49,136 nucleotides of DNA from Deltaproteobacteria bacterium. GTDB lineage: Bacteria > Desulfobacterota > Desulfarculia > Adiutricales > Adiutricaceae. Position numbers and translations under genes: made by a program. Shown here piece after piece: positions 16,562 through 25,452 of this stretch; the first letter of the stretch is position 1, and every line of letters starts with the position of its first letter. The stretch is from assembly GCA_031263485.1 (NCBI GenBank), contig JAISFS010000019.1, positions 1-49,136 of the forward strand. The letters run 5' to 3'. The notes under the pieces are model-generated. The model did not search any database. It saw nothing but the letters and a program-made list of their open reading frames with translations, and was not told the origin of the DNA.

Positions 16562-18513
16562 CGGCATTGACCGTCCTCGCGATCGCGCTTCGCGGGACGC
16601 CGCTTCACGCCTCAGGAAAGAGGCCCGCCGGGAAAATGCGCGGGAAAAAGGGGCCCGCGAGGCACGCCGCCCCGGGCGGAAAGGCCTCCCCGCCCGACCT
16701 TTCCGACCGCTGGCGATCGGAGGGCTGGCGACCGGAGGGCTGGCCGGCGTGGCCCTTCCCGCCAGAAGGCGAGATGCTGGACTGGTATCGGCGGCAGGGG
16801 GAGGATTTCGCACGGGACGGGGGCGAGGATTACGCGAGGTCCCGCTGGAGCAGTCTGTTCACGGTCTTTTCTGCCGCATACGGCAAGACCGACGCACGGG
16901 CCTGCGCCGCCGCGTCCCGCGAGGCCAGCTGTCGGCTGATGACGGGCCAGGTTGCCGATGCCCTCGCGACAACCTCGCGGCTGCTCCGGACTCTGCGGGG
17001 GCCGTTCTGGGTCCGGCCGGACGGGGATGCCCCTGCGGAGGCGAGAGAATCCCTCCGCCGGGAGGGGGCCGAGGCGGCTTTCGCGCTCGAGACTTACGCG
17101 GAGGCCATGAAAAGCTTCATGGATCCCTCCGTGACCGGGGACGGGTTCGACTTGCCGTCCGCCCATTCCGGAATCGTCAAAGCCTTTGCCGATTACCTCG
17201 CCTTTGCCGATAACCTCACCTTTGCCGATAACCTCACGACCGGAATCGACCCGCCGCAAGGCGGTCCTGCAGTCGGCTGGGACGGCCCGGAGGGGTCGGC
17301 CGGGCGGGCGGCGCGCCTGGCCGCCCTGCGCGGCGAGCTGGAGGGAGCCGAGGCGCGAAACGGCGGCGGGGGCCGGGAATCGGCGGCAGCCAGGTTCCGT
17401 TTGGCCGCGGCGCTCGCGGGCGAGCGGGGGCCGGCGACGGGCTATGATGACCCTGCGGTGCCCGAGGAGGACCTGAAGGAGGCGATCGGGCTTTGCGAAG
17501 GGCTTCAGGAGGCCCTGGCCGGGGAGGCGGCCTCGGGGGAGCCGGGCCCCTTTGACGCCCTGAGGCTTGCTGGGCACGCGTCATTCCTGTCCGGGAATGT
17601 CGTGCGTGCCGAGAAGGTGCTCCGGAAGGCCCTTGCGGAAGCCGAGTCTGATCTCGGCCCGAGGCACCCCGCCGCGCTCGGGCTGATGTGCGATCTCGCG
17701 CAGTCGCTACTCGCGAAAGGCGACGAGAACGGCGCGGTCGAACTCATTTCCGCGATCAAGAAGGATCCGGCGGGCGGCCCGGCCGAGGCGCACGCCGAAG
17801 CGGCGCGGGCGGCGGTGTTGCTCTCGAATACCTTCTTTCGGTTGGGGGACCCGCTGGCGGCTGCGGCGGAGAGGTTGGAGGCGGCCGAAAGGCTGGATGT
17901 CCGGTACGGCAGGGACCACAGGGGCGCGGTGGAGCTCCGCGCCAGGGTAGCGGCGCTCCTCTCGGAAACGCGCAACTACCGGGCTGCCGGCGCGTTGTTC
18001 GGGATCTGCGCCGACTCGGCGGCCCGCGCCGTGGGGGCCCGGGACCTGCGGGCGCTCGCGTTCGCGGACATGCGCACCTCGACGCTTATACTGGCAGGTG
18101 ACGCCGCGGAGGCGGAAAAGGCGGCCCGGACGACGCTTTCCGCACGGCGGGCCCCGGGCGGCCCTTCAGGCGAGGATGCGGACTACGGGCTCGTCGCCAC
18201 GCTCACGTTCCTGGGCACGGCACTGCGGATGTCGGGGGACCTGCCCGGGGCAAGGGCGGCCTGGGCGGACGCTTCAGCGGTCGCGGCACGGCAGATGGGG
18301 CCGAGGCACACCGAGACCGCCGGCGCCCTCGCGAGAGAGGCCAGGTTAGCCGGGGAGATGGGGGACATAGACGCCGCCCTGGCGCTTAACCGGGAGGCGC
18401 TCTCGATCCGCCTGGAGGTCCTGGGCCCTGACGATCCTGACACGCTCGCGTCCATTCGCGCCGTCGAGACGCTCTCGGGCCAGGACGGCGGAAACGGCGA
18501 GGGCGGGCGGTGA
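16537..18513 (+). CDS. TPR-like repeat protein, array gene 7
   Basis: This 658-residue family member has a firm start: TAG at 16522-16524 closes the frame five codons before ATG 16537, and AGGAAAGGA lies between. This shows the family N-terminus truly begins with an uncharged MAVVCLALTALTVLAIAL segment followed by HASGKRPAGKMRGKKG. The N-terminal domain has an extra WRSEG-WRPEGWPAWPFPPEG duplication, AYGKTDARACAAASREASC and a helical part. The linker holds three FA-DNL units encoded by an 18-bp tandem repeat. The C-terminal TPR-like region includes GYDDPAVPEEDL, HRGAVELRARVAALL and ALNREALSIRLEVLGPDDPDT. It is the apparent duplicate of gene 4. Confidence 0.88.
   Translation: MAVVCLALTALTVLAIALRGTPLHASGKRPAGKMRGKKGPARHAAPGGKASPPDLSDRWRSEGWRPEGWPAWPFPPEGEMLDWYRRQGEDFARDGGEDYARSRWSSLFTVFSAAYGKTDARACAAASREASCRLMTGQVADALATTSRLLRTLRGPFWVRPDGDAPAEARESLRREGAEAAFALETYAEAMKSFMDPSVTGDGFDLPSAHSGIVKAFADYLAFADNLTFADNLTTGIDPPQGGPAVGWDGPEGSAGRAARLAALRGELEGAEARNGGGGRESAAARFRLAAALAGERGPATGYDDPAVPEEDLKEAIGLCEGLQEALAGEAASGEPGPFDALRLAGHASFLSGNVVRAEKVLRKALAEAESDLGPRHPAALGLMCDLAQSLLAKGDENGAVELISAIKKDPAGGPAEAHAEAARAAVLLSNTFFRLGDPLAAAAERLEAAERLDVRYGRDHRGAVELRARVAALLSETRNYRAAGALFGICADSAARAVGARDLRALAFADMRTSTLILAGDAAEAEKAARTTLSARRAPGGPSGEDADYGLVATLTFLGTALRMSGDLPGARAAWADASAVAARQMGPRHTETAGALAREARLAGEMGDIDAALALNREALSIRLEVLGPDDPDTLASIRAVETLSGQDGGNGEGGR
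17183..17236 (+). repeat. 18-bp tandem repeat inside array gene 7
   Basis: Three in-phase units, CCTTTGCCGATAACCTCA and a variant, at 17183-17200, 17201-17218 and 17219-17236 encode repeated FAD(Y/N)L(A/T). They lie in the hypervariable linker between the two conserved halves. Confidence 0.95.
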
Positions 18514-18724
18514 CCGGATGCGCCGGGGCAGGACGCCGGAAGGGCTCATGGCGGGGCGGCGGGCGCCATGCCGCGTGTGCCGCCGCGTTTCCGCCTCAGG
18601 CTTGCGGCGGAATCTCCTGTCCGCGCGGCCCCCGGTCTTTTTGCCGCCCCCGGCGCAGGCGGCGGACGGCCGGTCTCCGCTGATGCGCCGGCAGCCCTCG
18701 CCCGATTTCCTGGGCCCCTGCTGC

Positions 18725-18919
18725 CGATGTCCGCGAGACGCCAGCCCCCCTGCGGTCGATTACCGCGAGACGCCTGCCCCCCTGCGGTCGATGACCGCGA
18801 GACGCCTGCCCTCCCAGCGACCGATATCCGTAGGACGTCTGTACTCCCTGCGACCGATACCCGTAAGACGCCTGCCCCTCTGCGGCCGAAGTCAGTAAGA
18901 CGCCAGCCTCCCCTGCGGC
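18725..18919. repeat. 32-33-bp imperfect tandem repeat, six units, before array gene 8
   Basis: Units begin at 18725, 18757, 18789, 18822, 18855 and 18887, each opening CGAT or CGAA and carrying (C/T)GAGACGCC-like and CCCTGCGG-like words. Spacing is head to tail with no spacers, so this is a minisatellite and not a CRISPR. It ends 20 bases before the gene 8 ATG. Confidence 0.9.
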
Positions 18920-18939
18920 AGACAGGCAAAGGACCTCTC

Positions 18940-20979
18940 ATGACCGTTATCTTTCTTGCCATGATGGCCTCAGCCGCCCTTGCGGCGTTCACTGCGATGC
19001 CGCTTCACGCCGCCGGCGGGAAGAAGCCCGGGAAAAAGAATGCCGGGGGAGGGAAGCGGGGCCCCGCGAAGCGTTCGACCGTCGGTCGGACGGCTGTCCC
19101 CAAGAGGCTTTCCGGCCGCGGATGCCCGCCGGGCTGGCCCAAGTGGCCCTTCCAGCCCGAAGGTCCCGCACTGGACGATACCCGTGAGGAGGGCGAGAGG
19201 CTCGCCCTCTCCGGGGAGGTGGATGTCGCGAAGCTCAACTGGTGCAAGCTGGAAGCCGTCTTCCTGACCGCCTACGGGGAAGAGGACGCGCGGGTCTGGA
19301 CCACCCTGTCCCGCGAGGCCCGTTGCCAGCTGGAGGAGGGCGAATGTTTCATGGCCCTGGCTGAGAGCACGAGGGCGCTCAAGGGTCTGCGGAGTTCGTG
19401 CTGGCAAATGCCGGTCGGCGCCGGCATCGAGTCCCGCATGGCGATCTTGGGCCAGGCCGGACAGGAGGTGGCGTTCGCATACGAGACCCAGTGCGCGGCG
19501 AGGGAGTCTGTCCGGGAGATCTTGGACAGCGGGGACGGGAAAGACGACCTGGCCGCCGTCTTCTGCTTCGCCGGGGACGACGCCCTCTTCCCGGGTTGGG
19601 ACGCTGACGCCGAGGCCCTGCTAAGCTATTTCATCGATGACGATGTTGACGAGGACGATGACGCTGGAGGCGGCGACGGCGATGGAGACGGTAATGGCGG
19701 AGACGATGGAAGTGGCGGGGGCGGAGAGTTCGGGCGCGGAGGCGGCGCAGTAGGCTGGGACGCCCCGGAGGGCGAGGGCCATCGTGCTGAGCGTCTGGCG
19801 GCCTTGCGCGGGGAGCTGGAGCGGGCCGAGTCACGAAGCGATGCCGGAAGCGCTGAGTCGGCGGCAGCCAGGTACCGCTACGCGAGGGCGCTCGCGGGCG
19901 AGTGGGGCCCGGAGACGGGATACGATGACCCTGACGTGCCCCGGGAGGATCTGTTGGCGGCCCTTGAGCTGTGCGAGGGTTTGCCGGAGGCCCTGGCCGG
20001 CGTCTCCGAGGGGTCGGGTCGGCTCGATGCCTTGAGGCTTTTGGGTTTCGCGGCATATCGGATCGAACAGTTCGATTGGTCCGAGGACGTGCGCAGTAAG
20101 GCCCTGAAGGAGGCAGAGGCCATGCTGGGGCCGGAGCACCCGACCTCGCTCGTTTTCAGGTGCGAGCTCGCGGAGTCGCTGGTGGCGAATGGCAACGGGG
20201 AATACTCGCCCGAGCTTATCTCCTCGGGAACGGAAGGGCTGGTGTCCGTCTCGGACCGGCATCCCGGCGAGGCCGCGCGTGCGAGCGTCCTGCTCTCGCG
20301 CTTCAGCGTCGACCACGGGGATCCGGTAACCGCCGTTGCCGTGAGATTCGCCGCGGCCGGGATCCTGGAGAAGCTTTTCGGCAGGGACCACAGGGGCGCG
20401 GTGGAGCTCCGCGCCGCGGGAGCCAAGATCCTCAGGGACACGGGGGATTATCGGGCGGCCGCCGCGGTGCAGGGCGCCTGCGCCGAATCCGCGGCCCGCG
20501 CCGCGGGCCCCGGCGACCTGCGGACGCTGGCGTTCGCGGACAGACACGTCCTGACGCTTTATCTTGCCAAGGACGTTGAGGCGGAGGGGGCCGCCCGGAA
20601 GACGCTTTCAGCGCGGCGAGCCCCGGGCGGCCCCACAGGCCCGGAGGCCGAAGTCGGGCTCTCCAACTCCCTCATGCTCCTGGGCTTGATTCTGCTGGAT
20701 GCGGGGGAACCGGGCGGCGCCTATGAGGCCTTCGCGGACGAATGCATCGCCAGGGCCCGGTCGCATGGTCCCGGGCACCGGTTCACACTCACGGCGCTCG
20801 ATAGGAAGGCCCGTGCCGCCGAGGAAATGGGGGACATCGAAGGGGCCTTGGCGCTTCACCGGGAGACGCTCATGCTCCGCACGGAAAACCTGGGCCCCGA
20901 TGACCCGGACACCCTCGAGTCCAGGGAAGCCGTGAAGAGGTTATCAAGAAAGGGAAAGGGAAAGGGAAAACAGAAATAA
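18940..20979 (+). CDS. TPR-like repeat protein with acidic linker, array gene 8
   Basis: This 679-residue last member of the array starts at ATG 18940 after AAAGGA. The 124-codon upstream extension is repeat DNA and aligns with no sister. It begins MTVIFLAMMASAALAAFTAMPLHA, then GKKPGKKNAGGGKRGPAKRS. The N-terminal domain has WPKWPFQPEG and AYGEEDARVWTTLSREARC. The linker (about 235-270) is Asp/Gly-rich (DDDVDEDDD, then GDGDGNGG). The C-terminal TPR-like domain contains GYDDPDVPREDL, HRGAVELRAAGAKIL and a terminal LHRETLMLRTENLGPDDPDT with a KGKGKGKQK tail. Gene 5 is its nearest relative in N-terminus, linker and upstream spacer. No clear terminator follows. Confidence 0.88.
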   Translation: MTVIFLAMMASAALAAFTAMPLHAAGGKKPGKKNAGGGKRGPAKRSTVGRTAVPKRLSGRGCPPGWPKWPFQPEGPALDDTREEGERLALSGEVDVAKLNWCKLEAVFLTAYGEEDARVWTTLSREARCQLEEGECFMALAESTRALKGLRSSCWQMPVGAGIESRMAILGQAGQEVAFAYETQCAARESVREILDSGDGKDDLAAVFCFAGDDALFPGWDADAEALLSYFIDDDVDEDDDAGGGDGDGDGNGGDDGSGGGGEFGRGGGAVGWDAPEGEGHRAERLAALRGELERAESRSDAGSAESAAARYRYARALAGEWGPETGYDDPDVPREDLLAALELCEGLPEALAGVSEGSGRLDALRLLGFAAYRIEQFDWSEDVRSKALKEAEAMLGPEHPTSLVFRCELAESLVANGNGEYSPELISSGTEGLVSVSDRHPGEAARASVLLSRFSVDHGDPVTAVAVRFAAAGILEKLFGRDHRGAVELRAAGAKILRDTGDYRAAAAVQGACAESAARAAGPGDLRTLAFADRHVLTLYLAKDVEAEGAARKTLSARRAPGGPTGPEAEVGLSNSLMLLGLILLDAGEPGGAYEAFADECIARARSHGPGHRFTLTALDRKARAAEEMGDIEGALALHRETLMLRTENLGPDDPDTLESREAVKRLSRKGKGKGKQK

Positions 20980-22026
20980 ACGACGGTCGGTTTCCCTTCC
21001 GAAATAAGTCGCTGGTTTGCGAAAACGGGCCGGGGCGACCAGGGAAGTGGCAATCGATCCGCCTCGTCGGCAACAGCCGCGAGTCCTGCTCACGGGACGC
21101 CTCCCCGGTCACGGGCTCCGGAACCGCCTTTTTCGGGCATGCGCGACGAGGGCGGACTCGAGGGCAGGCGCCAAACGGACAGGGGCGCAACCCCGGCGCG
21201 AAAAGGCCCTGATGCCGATGGTCGGCGATCCCGAGGGGAGATGCCCGAAATGACACCTCATCCAGCCAGCACCGGCTATTATTTCCAGTCAACCCTATAA
21301 GATCTGTCTGCCGGACACTGCGGAACCGTGAGTCAGGGTCCTGTCCTTGTTCCAGATCCGGTAAAGCGACTTGGGCATATCCTAGGAGCCTGTTGCATAA
21401 TGGGTTTTGAAGAAGGGAGTGGCTCCGGATGTGGTCGGCAGGAGACAATCCCTGCACAACCGCCAGATTCATGCTAATACTGTAGCGATTTATGCAACAG
21501 GCTCCTAGCTGGCTCAGAAAACGCTGGATATGAGTTTCGTGAGGAATCCTCCCAAAGTCGTAGGTTCTTTGAAGACGAATCGCGAAAAAAGGGGAGTACG
21601 ATGATGGAAAGAGCTGTAGAACCCGCCTGAACGCAAATCGTCTGAAATCTCCCCCGCACTTCCCCAGTAGCTGTCACGGGCCTTCCATAACATATTTGAT
21701 TCCGCTGCAAATTGTGGATATCGCCGATGAAATCGTCGTTTCAGGTGTGTTCCAATATGTGCTGGTTCATGTGTAGCTATTTTGGCACAAAACCCACTGG
21801 AATAAAGGCTACATTCTTATTTTGAGGCTCGCCCCAAAGATCAGGTACTGAAAATACAGAAAAAAAACTTGCTTTCCGTCCGGGTTTCCTGTAAATCTGT
21901 CGAAAGGCCTGGAACGGACCTTCCGGTTTCCAGCGCCCGGCTTTCCCCCCCAAACCGTTCAACCTGGCTCCAGCGCGGCTTTTCAGAAAAGTCGACAGAA
22001 ACCCTTGCCGAAAGGCCCCGAACGAC
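20980..22026. other. Intergenic region between TPR array and trp operon
   Basis: No convincing gene was found. Bases 21382-21508 are a short inverted-repeat element described separately. Bases 21510-21880 are less GC-rich than both flanks. The short minus-strand frames there have no ribosome binding site or known motif and may be remnants of mobile DNA. Confidence 0.5.
21382..21508 (-). mobile_element. MITE-like inverted-repeat element, copy 1
   Basis: Perfect 18-base terminal inverted repeats (CTAGGAGCCTGTTGCATA at 21382-21399 and its complement at 21491-21508) enclose about 90 bases. The outer TA or CTAG could be the target duplication. A diverged copy lies at 35550-35671 in the opposite orientation. 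On the minus strand an ATG at 21472 opens a 27-codon frame up to the far repeat (MNLAVVQG through QNPLCN) whose pattern is kept in copy 2. No transposase is present, so mobility would need one in trans. The TIR start GGAGCCTGTTGCATA is reminiscent of IS5-superfamily ends, but that is not proven. Confidence 0.75.
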
Positions 22027-22140
22027 GTGACCGAGCTCTCCTTCAGCCTGCCTGTTCATCCCTCCGGCCCAGCGGCCGGCGGATGGTGGTGGCGGAACGA
22101 CCTCGACCGCGGTCGAAGGACGGGCCGGCCCCTGTTCTGA
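22027..22140 (+). CDS. trpL: trp operon leader peptide with Trp-Trp-Trp
   Basis: A GTG at 22027 opens a 37-codon frame ending with TGA at 22138-22140. It contains three consecutive tryptophan codons (TGG at 22084, 22087 and 22090), exceptional for a peptide this short and placed 270 bases before trpE. A terminator hairpin follows at 22170. This is the classical arrangement for ribosome-mediated transcription attenuation: when charged tRNA-Trp is scarce the ribosome stalls at the TGG run and the terminator does not form. AAAGG at 22011-22015 is a possible but distant SD. No other usual start codon precedes the TGG run in this frame. The exact start is less certain than the Trp codons. Confidence 0.75.
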   Translation: MTELSFSLPVHPSGPAAGGWWWRNDLDRGRRTGRPLF

Positions 22141-22169
22141 CAACAGCCCCTGAGCCGGAATATCCCTCA

Positions 22170-22209
22170 AAGCCACGGTCCCAGAGTTACGGATCGTGGC
22201 TTTTTTTTT
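22170..22209 (+). terminator. trp attenuator terminator
   Basis: AAGCCACG at 22170-22177 pairs with CGTGGCTT at 22195-22202 and runs into nine T residues at 22201-22209. It lies 29 bases past the leader-peptide stop and 150 bases before trpE. A competing pairing of 22105-22112 with 22173-22180 (seven of eight bases) could be the antiterminator; that assignment is tentative. Confidence 0.8.
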
Positions 22210-22359
22210 GTGCCCTGCGCGGGATGGCCGGAAGCCCTGCAGGGAATGCCCGGACGATCTGTGCGGAAGCCCGGACGACTTGCCCGGGTGCGTTGACGCC
22301 TGGTGCGGGATGCCCTGATTCGGGCGAGACGCGGCGCGGCCGCGATTTAAGGAGGCGAG

Positions 22360-23757
22360 ATGATAACCCTGACCCAGCACGCCGAACGGCTGCCGAGCGA
22401 TCTTCTGACCCCCATCAGCCTCTTCAGGAAGGAGGTCGGAGAAGGGGGGGCGGGGATCCTCCTGGAGAGCGCCGAGGTGGGGGGCCGCTGGGGGCGCTAC
22501 AGCGTCTGCGCCTCGGGCGTCCTCATGAAGCTCTCGGCCAAGGGCGGCTTTTTGGCGGTCGAGACCGCCGACCCGAAGCTCATGCCGCTCAAGGGCCTCT
22601 CCGGGCTCCCGTTCCCTGTCGGGCTGAAGAAGGTCCTGGAGACGCTCGCTGTCCTGCCCGACCCTTCAGGGCCCGCGCTCCCCCCCATCACCCGGGCAGT
22701 CTACGGGTATCTGGGCTACGGCGCGGCGAGCCTCTTTGAGGAGCGGCTGAGGCCGATCATGCCGCCCGGGGACGCCGAGGCGGCATTCATCCTGCCCGCC
22801 GAGGTGTTCCTGTGCGACCACGCCTACGGGAGGCTCCACCGCCTCTCGCTTCCTGGCCCGCGGCTCCCCGAACGGGTCGGGCGTAGCGAGCCCAAGGGCC
22901 CCTGGGGGCTCCAGGCGTCCCCGGGCAGGGAGGAGTTCATGGATCTCGTGGGCGAGGCGAAAGGGCTCATCTCCGAGGGCGAGCTCATCCAGCTGGTGCT
23001 GTCCTGCGGCTTCGAGGACGCCTTCGCGGGCGACCCCTTCGAGGTCTACAGGGCGCTGAGGTCGATAAACCCCTCCCCCTACATGTTCCACCTGCAGCTC
23101 CCCGAGCTCGCGCTCTCCGTGTCCTCCCCCGAGGTGCTGGTCACCTCCGACGGCGGACGCCTCAGGCTGTGCCCCATCGCGGGCACCCGGCCCCGGGGGA
23201 GCGACGAGGGCGAGGACGACCTCTTCGAGGCGGAGCTCGCCGCGAACGAGAAGGAGCAGGCGGAGCACGTCATGCTGGTGGATCTGGGCAGGAACGATCT
23301 GGGGCGAGTGGCGAAGGCCGGCACCGTGGAGGTGGAGCGCTTCATGGACGTCGAGCGCTTCTCCCACGTGATGCACCTCACCTCCCAGATCAGGGCGGAC
23401 CTGAAGGAGGGCCTGGACGCCGTGGACGTCGTCTCCGCCGCGTTCCCCGCCGGCACGGTCTCGGGCGCCCCCAAGATCCGGGCGATGGAGCTCATAGCCC
23501 GCATGGAGCGGGTCCCGCGGGGGCCCTACGCCGGCGGCGTGGGCTGGTTCGGGCTGGACCCCGGGCGCGTCGATTTGGACTTCGGCATCACCCTGCGCGG
23601 GGCCTGGATCCGCGAGGGGCGCGCCTCGTGGAGGGCCGGCGCGGGGATAGTCTACGACTCGGACCCCGAAAGCGAGTGGAGGGAGTGCCTGGCCAAGGCC
23701 GAGGCGGTGCGCGAGGCCCTGGAAGCCGCGGGACGCGGCGCGGAAGGGGGGAGATAG
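22360..23757 (+). CDS. trpE: Anthranilate synthase component I
   Basis: The 465-residue protein converts chorismate plus ammonia (or glutamine, with the TrpG part) to anthranilate, the first committed step of tryptophan synthesis. The N-terminal LLES (residues 34-37) is the usual Trp-feedback site. The chorismate-binding domain shows NPSPYMFHL, PIAGTRPRG, HVMLVDLGRNDLGRV and GTVSGAPKIRAMELI, all family hallmarks. AAGGAGG at 22349-22355 precedes ATG 22360. The stop is followed immediately by the ATG of trpGD with no spacer, so the two subunits are likely translationally coupled and made in equal amounts. Expression is probably set by the attenuator upstream. Confidence 0.97.
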   Translation: MITLTQHAERLPSDLLTPISLFRKEVGEGGAGILLESAEVGGRWGRYSVCASGVLMKLSAKGGFLAVETADPKLMPLKGLSGLPFPVGLKKVLETLAVLPDPSGPALPPITRAVYGYLGYGAASLFEERLRPIMPPGDAEAAFILPAEVFLCDHAYGRLHRLSLPGPRLPERVGRSEPKGPWGLQASPGREEFMDLVGEAKGLISEGELIQLVLSCGFEDAFAGDPFEVYRALRSINPSPYMFHLQLPELALSVSSPEVLVTSDGGRLRLCPIAGTRPRGSDEGEDDLFEAELAANEKEQAEHVMLVDLGRNDLGRVAKAGTVEVERFMDVERFSHVMHLTSQIRADLKEGLDAVDVVSAAFPAGTVSGAPKIRAMELIARMERVPRGPYAGGVGWFGLDPGRVDLDFGITLRGAWIREGRASWRAGAGIVYDSDPESEWRECLAKAEAVREALEAAGRGAEGGR

Positions 23758-25452
23758 ATGTTCCTGCTGGTAGACAACTACGATTCCTTCACCTACAACC
23801 TGGCCCAGCTTTTTCAGACCCTGGGGGCGGATCCCCTGGTGCTCCGCAACGACGATCCCGGGATCCTGGAGCTGGCCGAGACGGGCGGGCTCGAGCGCGT
23901 CTGCGTCTCCCCCGGCCCGGGCCACCCCCTGAGGGCCGGGCGGCTGATGGAGTTCCTGGAGCTCCTGGCCCGCCGCGATCCCCCGGTCCCTGTCCTGGGC
24001 GTCTGCCTGGGCCACCAGGCCCTGGGCGAGTTCGCCGGATCCCCGGTGGTGCGCGCCGCCCGCGTCATGCACGGCAAGGTCTCCCGCGTGGTGCATTCGG
24101 GGGAGGGCATCTTCGCCGGGTTGCCCCGGGACATGACCGGGGGCCGGTACCATTCCCTCATCGTGACCGATCCCGGCGGGCGCGGCGCCGGCCGCGACCC
24201 GGGCCCGCACCCTTTCAGGGTGACGGCCCGCTCTCCGGAAGGCGAGATCATGGCGCTCTCCTACGAGGATCTGCCCTGGCACGGGGTGCAGTTCCACCCC
24301 GAGTCTGTCCTGACCCCGGCCGGGCGGGCGCTTCTGGACAACTTCCTCAGGCTTCCCGCCGCCCGCCCGGGCGAGCCGGGCGAGGCGCGGCCTGACGGGC
24401 CGGAGCCGGCCGAACCCCCGGCCACGGCCTTCCCGCTCTCGGCCATCTACGAACGGGTGGGATGCCGCGAGGATCTGGGGGACGCCATGGCCCAGCAGAT
24501 TTTTGAGCGCCTGATGGGCGGCGAGCTCTCCCCTGCCCAGACCGGCGCGCTTCTCCTGGGCCTGCGGGTCAAGGGAGAGACCCCCGTGGAGGTGGCGGCC
24601 GCCGCCACGGCGGTGTTGCGCCAGGCGGAGAAGGTCCCGGAGCTTCCGGGCAAGGTGCTGGACGTCGTGGGCACCGGCGGCGACAACCGCTTCTCGTTCA
24701 ACTGCTCCACCGGTACGGCGCTCACCTGCGCCGCCCTGGGCTACACGGTCCTGAAGCACGGCAACCGCTCGGTCTCCTCCAAGTCCGGGAGCGCGGACGT
24801 CCTCGAGCGCCTGGGCTTCGACATCGAGATCCCTCCCGAGCGCGTGGCGCGGGAGGCCGCGGACAGGAAGTTCGTGTTCCTCTTCGCGCCCCACTACCAC
24901 CCGGCGTTCAAACACGTGATGCCCGTGCGCAGGGAGCTGGGAGTAAGGACGCTATTCAACATCCTGGGCCCCCTGGTGAACCCCGCCCGGCCCACCCACA
25001 GGCTCATCGGCGTCTACGAGCCGGGGCTCCTCGATCTCATGGCCGGGGCGCTCGCGCGGCTGGGGGGCACCGCCGCCGCGGTGGTGCATGGCGCGGGCGG
25101 CTACGACGAGCTCACCCCCATGGGTCCTGCCCAGGTGCGACTGGTCCGTGGCGCGGAGGTGGAGGTCCTGGCGCTGGATCCCCTGGAGTACGGCTTCGCG
25201 CCCTGCGCTCCCGAGGAGCTCTCCGTGTCGGGGCCCGTGGAGAGCGCGGAGGTCCTCCGCGAGCTCCTCTCCGGCAGGGGCCCCAAGCCCATGCGGGAGA
25301 TGCTGGCCTTCAACGTGGGCCTCGCCCTCTACCTCCTGGAAGGCGGCAGGATGAAGGACCGTATGGATGAGGCCAAGGCGGCCGTGAGCCGAGGCGCCGC
25401 CGCGCCAATCCTGCCACCGTTGACCTCGTTGCCCCCGGCGTCGGCCTCCTGA
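23758..25452 (+). CDS. trpGD: Fused anthranilate synthase glutaminase / anthranilate phosphoribosyltransferase
   Basis: This 564-residue bifunctional protein joins two enzymes. Residues 1-200 are a class I glutamine amidotransferase (VDNYDSFTYNL start, nucleophile Cys83 in GVCLGHQ, His180 and Glu182 in GVQFHPES) that feeds ammonia to TrpE. A short Pro/Glu/Ala-rich linker (about 201-224) leads to anthranilate phosphoribosyltransferase, with GTGGDNRFSFNCSTG for PRPP binding, KHGNRSVSSKSGSADVLE and LFNILGPLVNPAR. This domain makes phosphoribosyl-anthranilate. The same fusion is known in enterobacteria. The start abuts the trpE stop. The last 20 residues are low-complexity and beyond the normal end. 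Confidence 0.97.
   Translation: MFLLVDNYDSFTYNLAQLFQTLGADPLVLRNDDPGILELAETGGLERVCVSPGPGHPLRAGRLMEFLELLARRDPPVPVLGVCLGHQALGEFAGSPVVRAARVMHGKVSRVVHSGEGIFAGLPRDMTGGRYHSLIVTDPGGRGAGRDPGPHPFRVTARSPEGEIMALSYEDLPWHGVQFHPESVLTPAGRALLDNFLRLPAARPGEPGEARPDGPEPAEPPATAFPLSAIYERVGCREDLGDAMAQQIFERLMGGELSPAQTGALLLGLRVKGETPVEVAAAATAVLRQAEKVPELPGKVLDVVGTGGDNRFSFNCSTGTALTCAALGYTVLKHGNRSVSSKSGSADVLERLGFDIEIPPERVAREAADRKFVFLFAPHYHPAFKHVMPVRRELGVRTLFNILGPLVNPARPTHRLIGVYEPGLLDLMAGALARLGGTAAAVVHGAGGYDELTPMGPAQVRLVRGAEVEVLALDPLEYGFAPCAPEELSVSGPVESAEVLRELLSGRGPKPMREMLAFNVGLALYLLEGGRMKDRMDEAKAAVSRGAAAPILPPLTSLPPASAS

Noticed and set aside
18725..18919. CRISPR-like array of 32-33-bp units
   Set aside because: Units are contiguous and imperfect with no unique spacers and no cas genes; it is a minisatellite.
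22666..24915. 749-codon minus-strand frame across trpE-trpGD
   Set aside because: It lies antisense to two unmistakable enzymes and has composition typical of a shadow frame.
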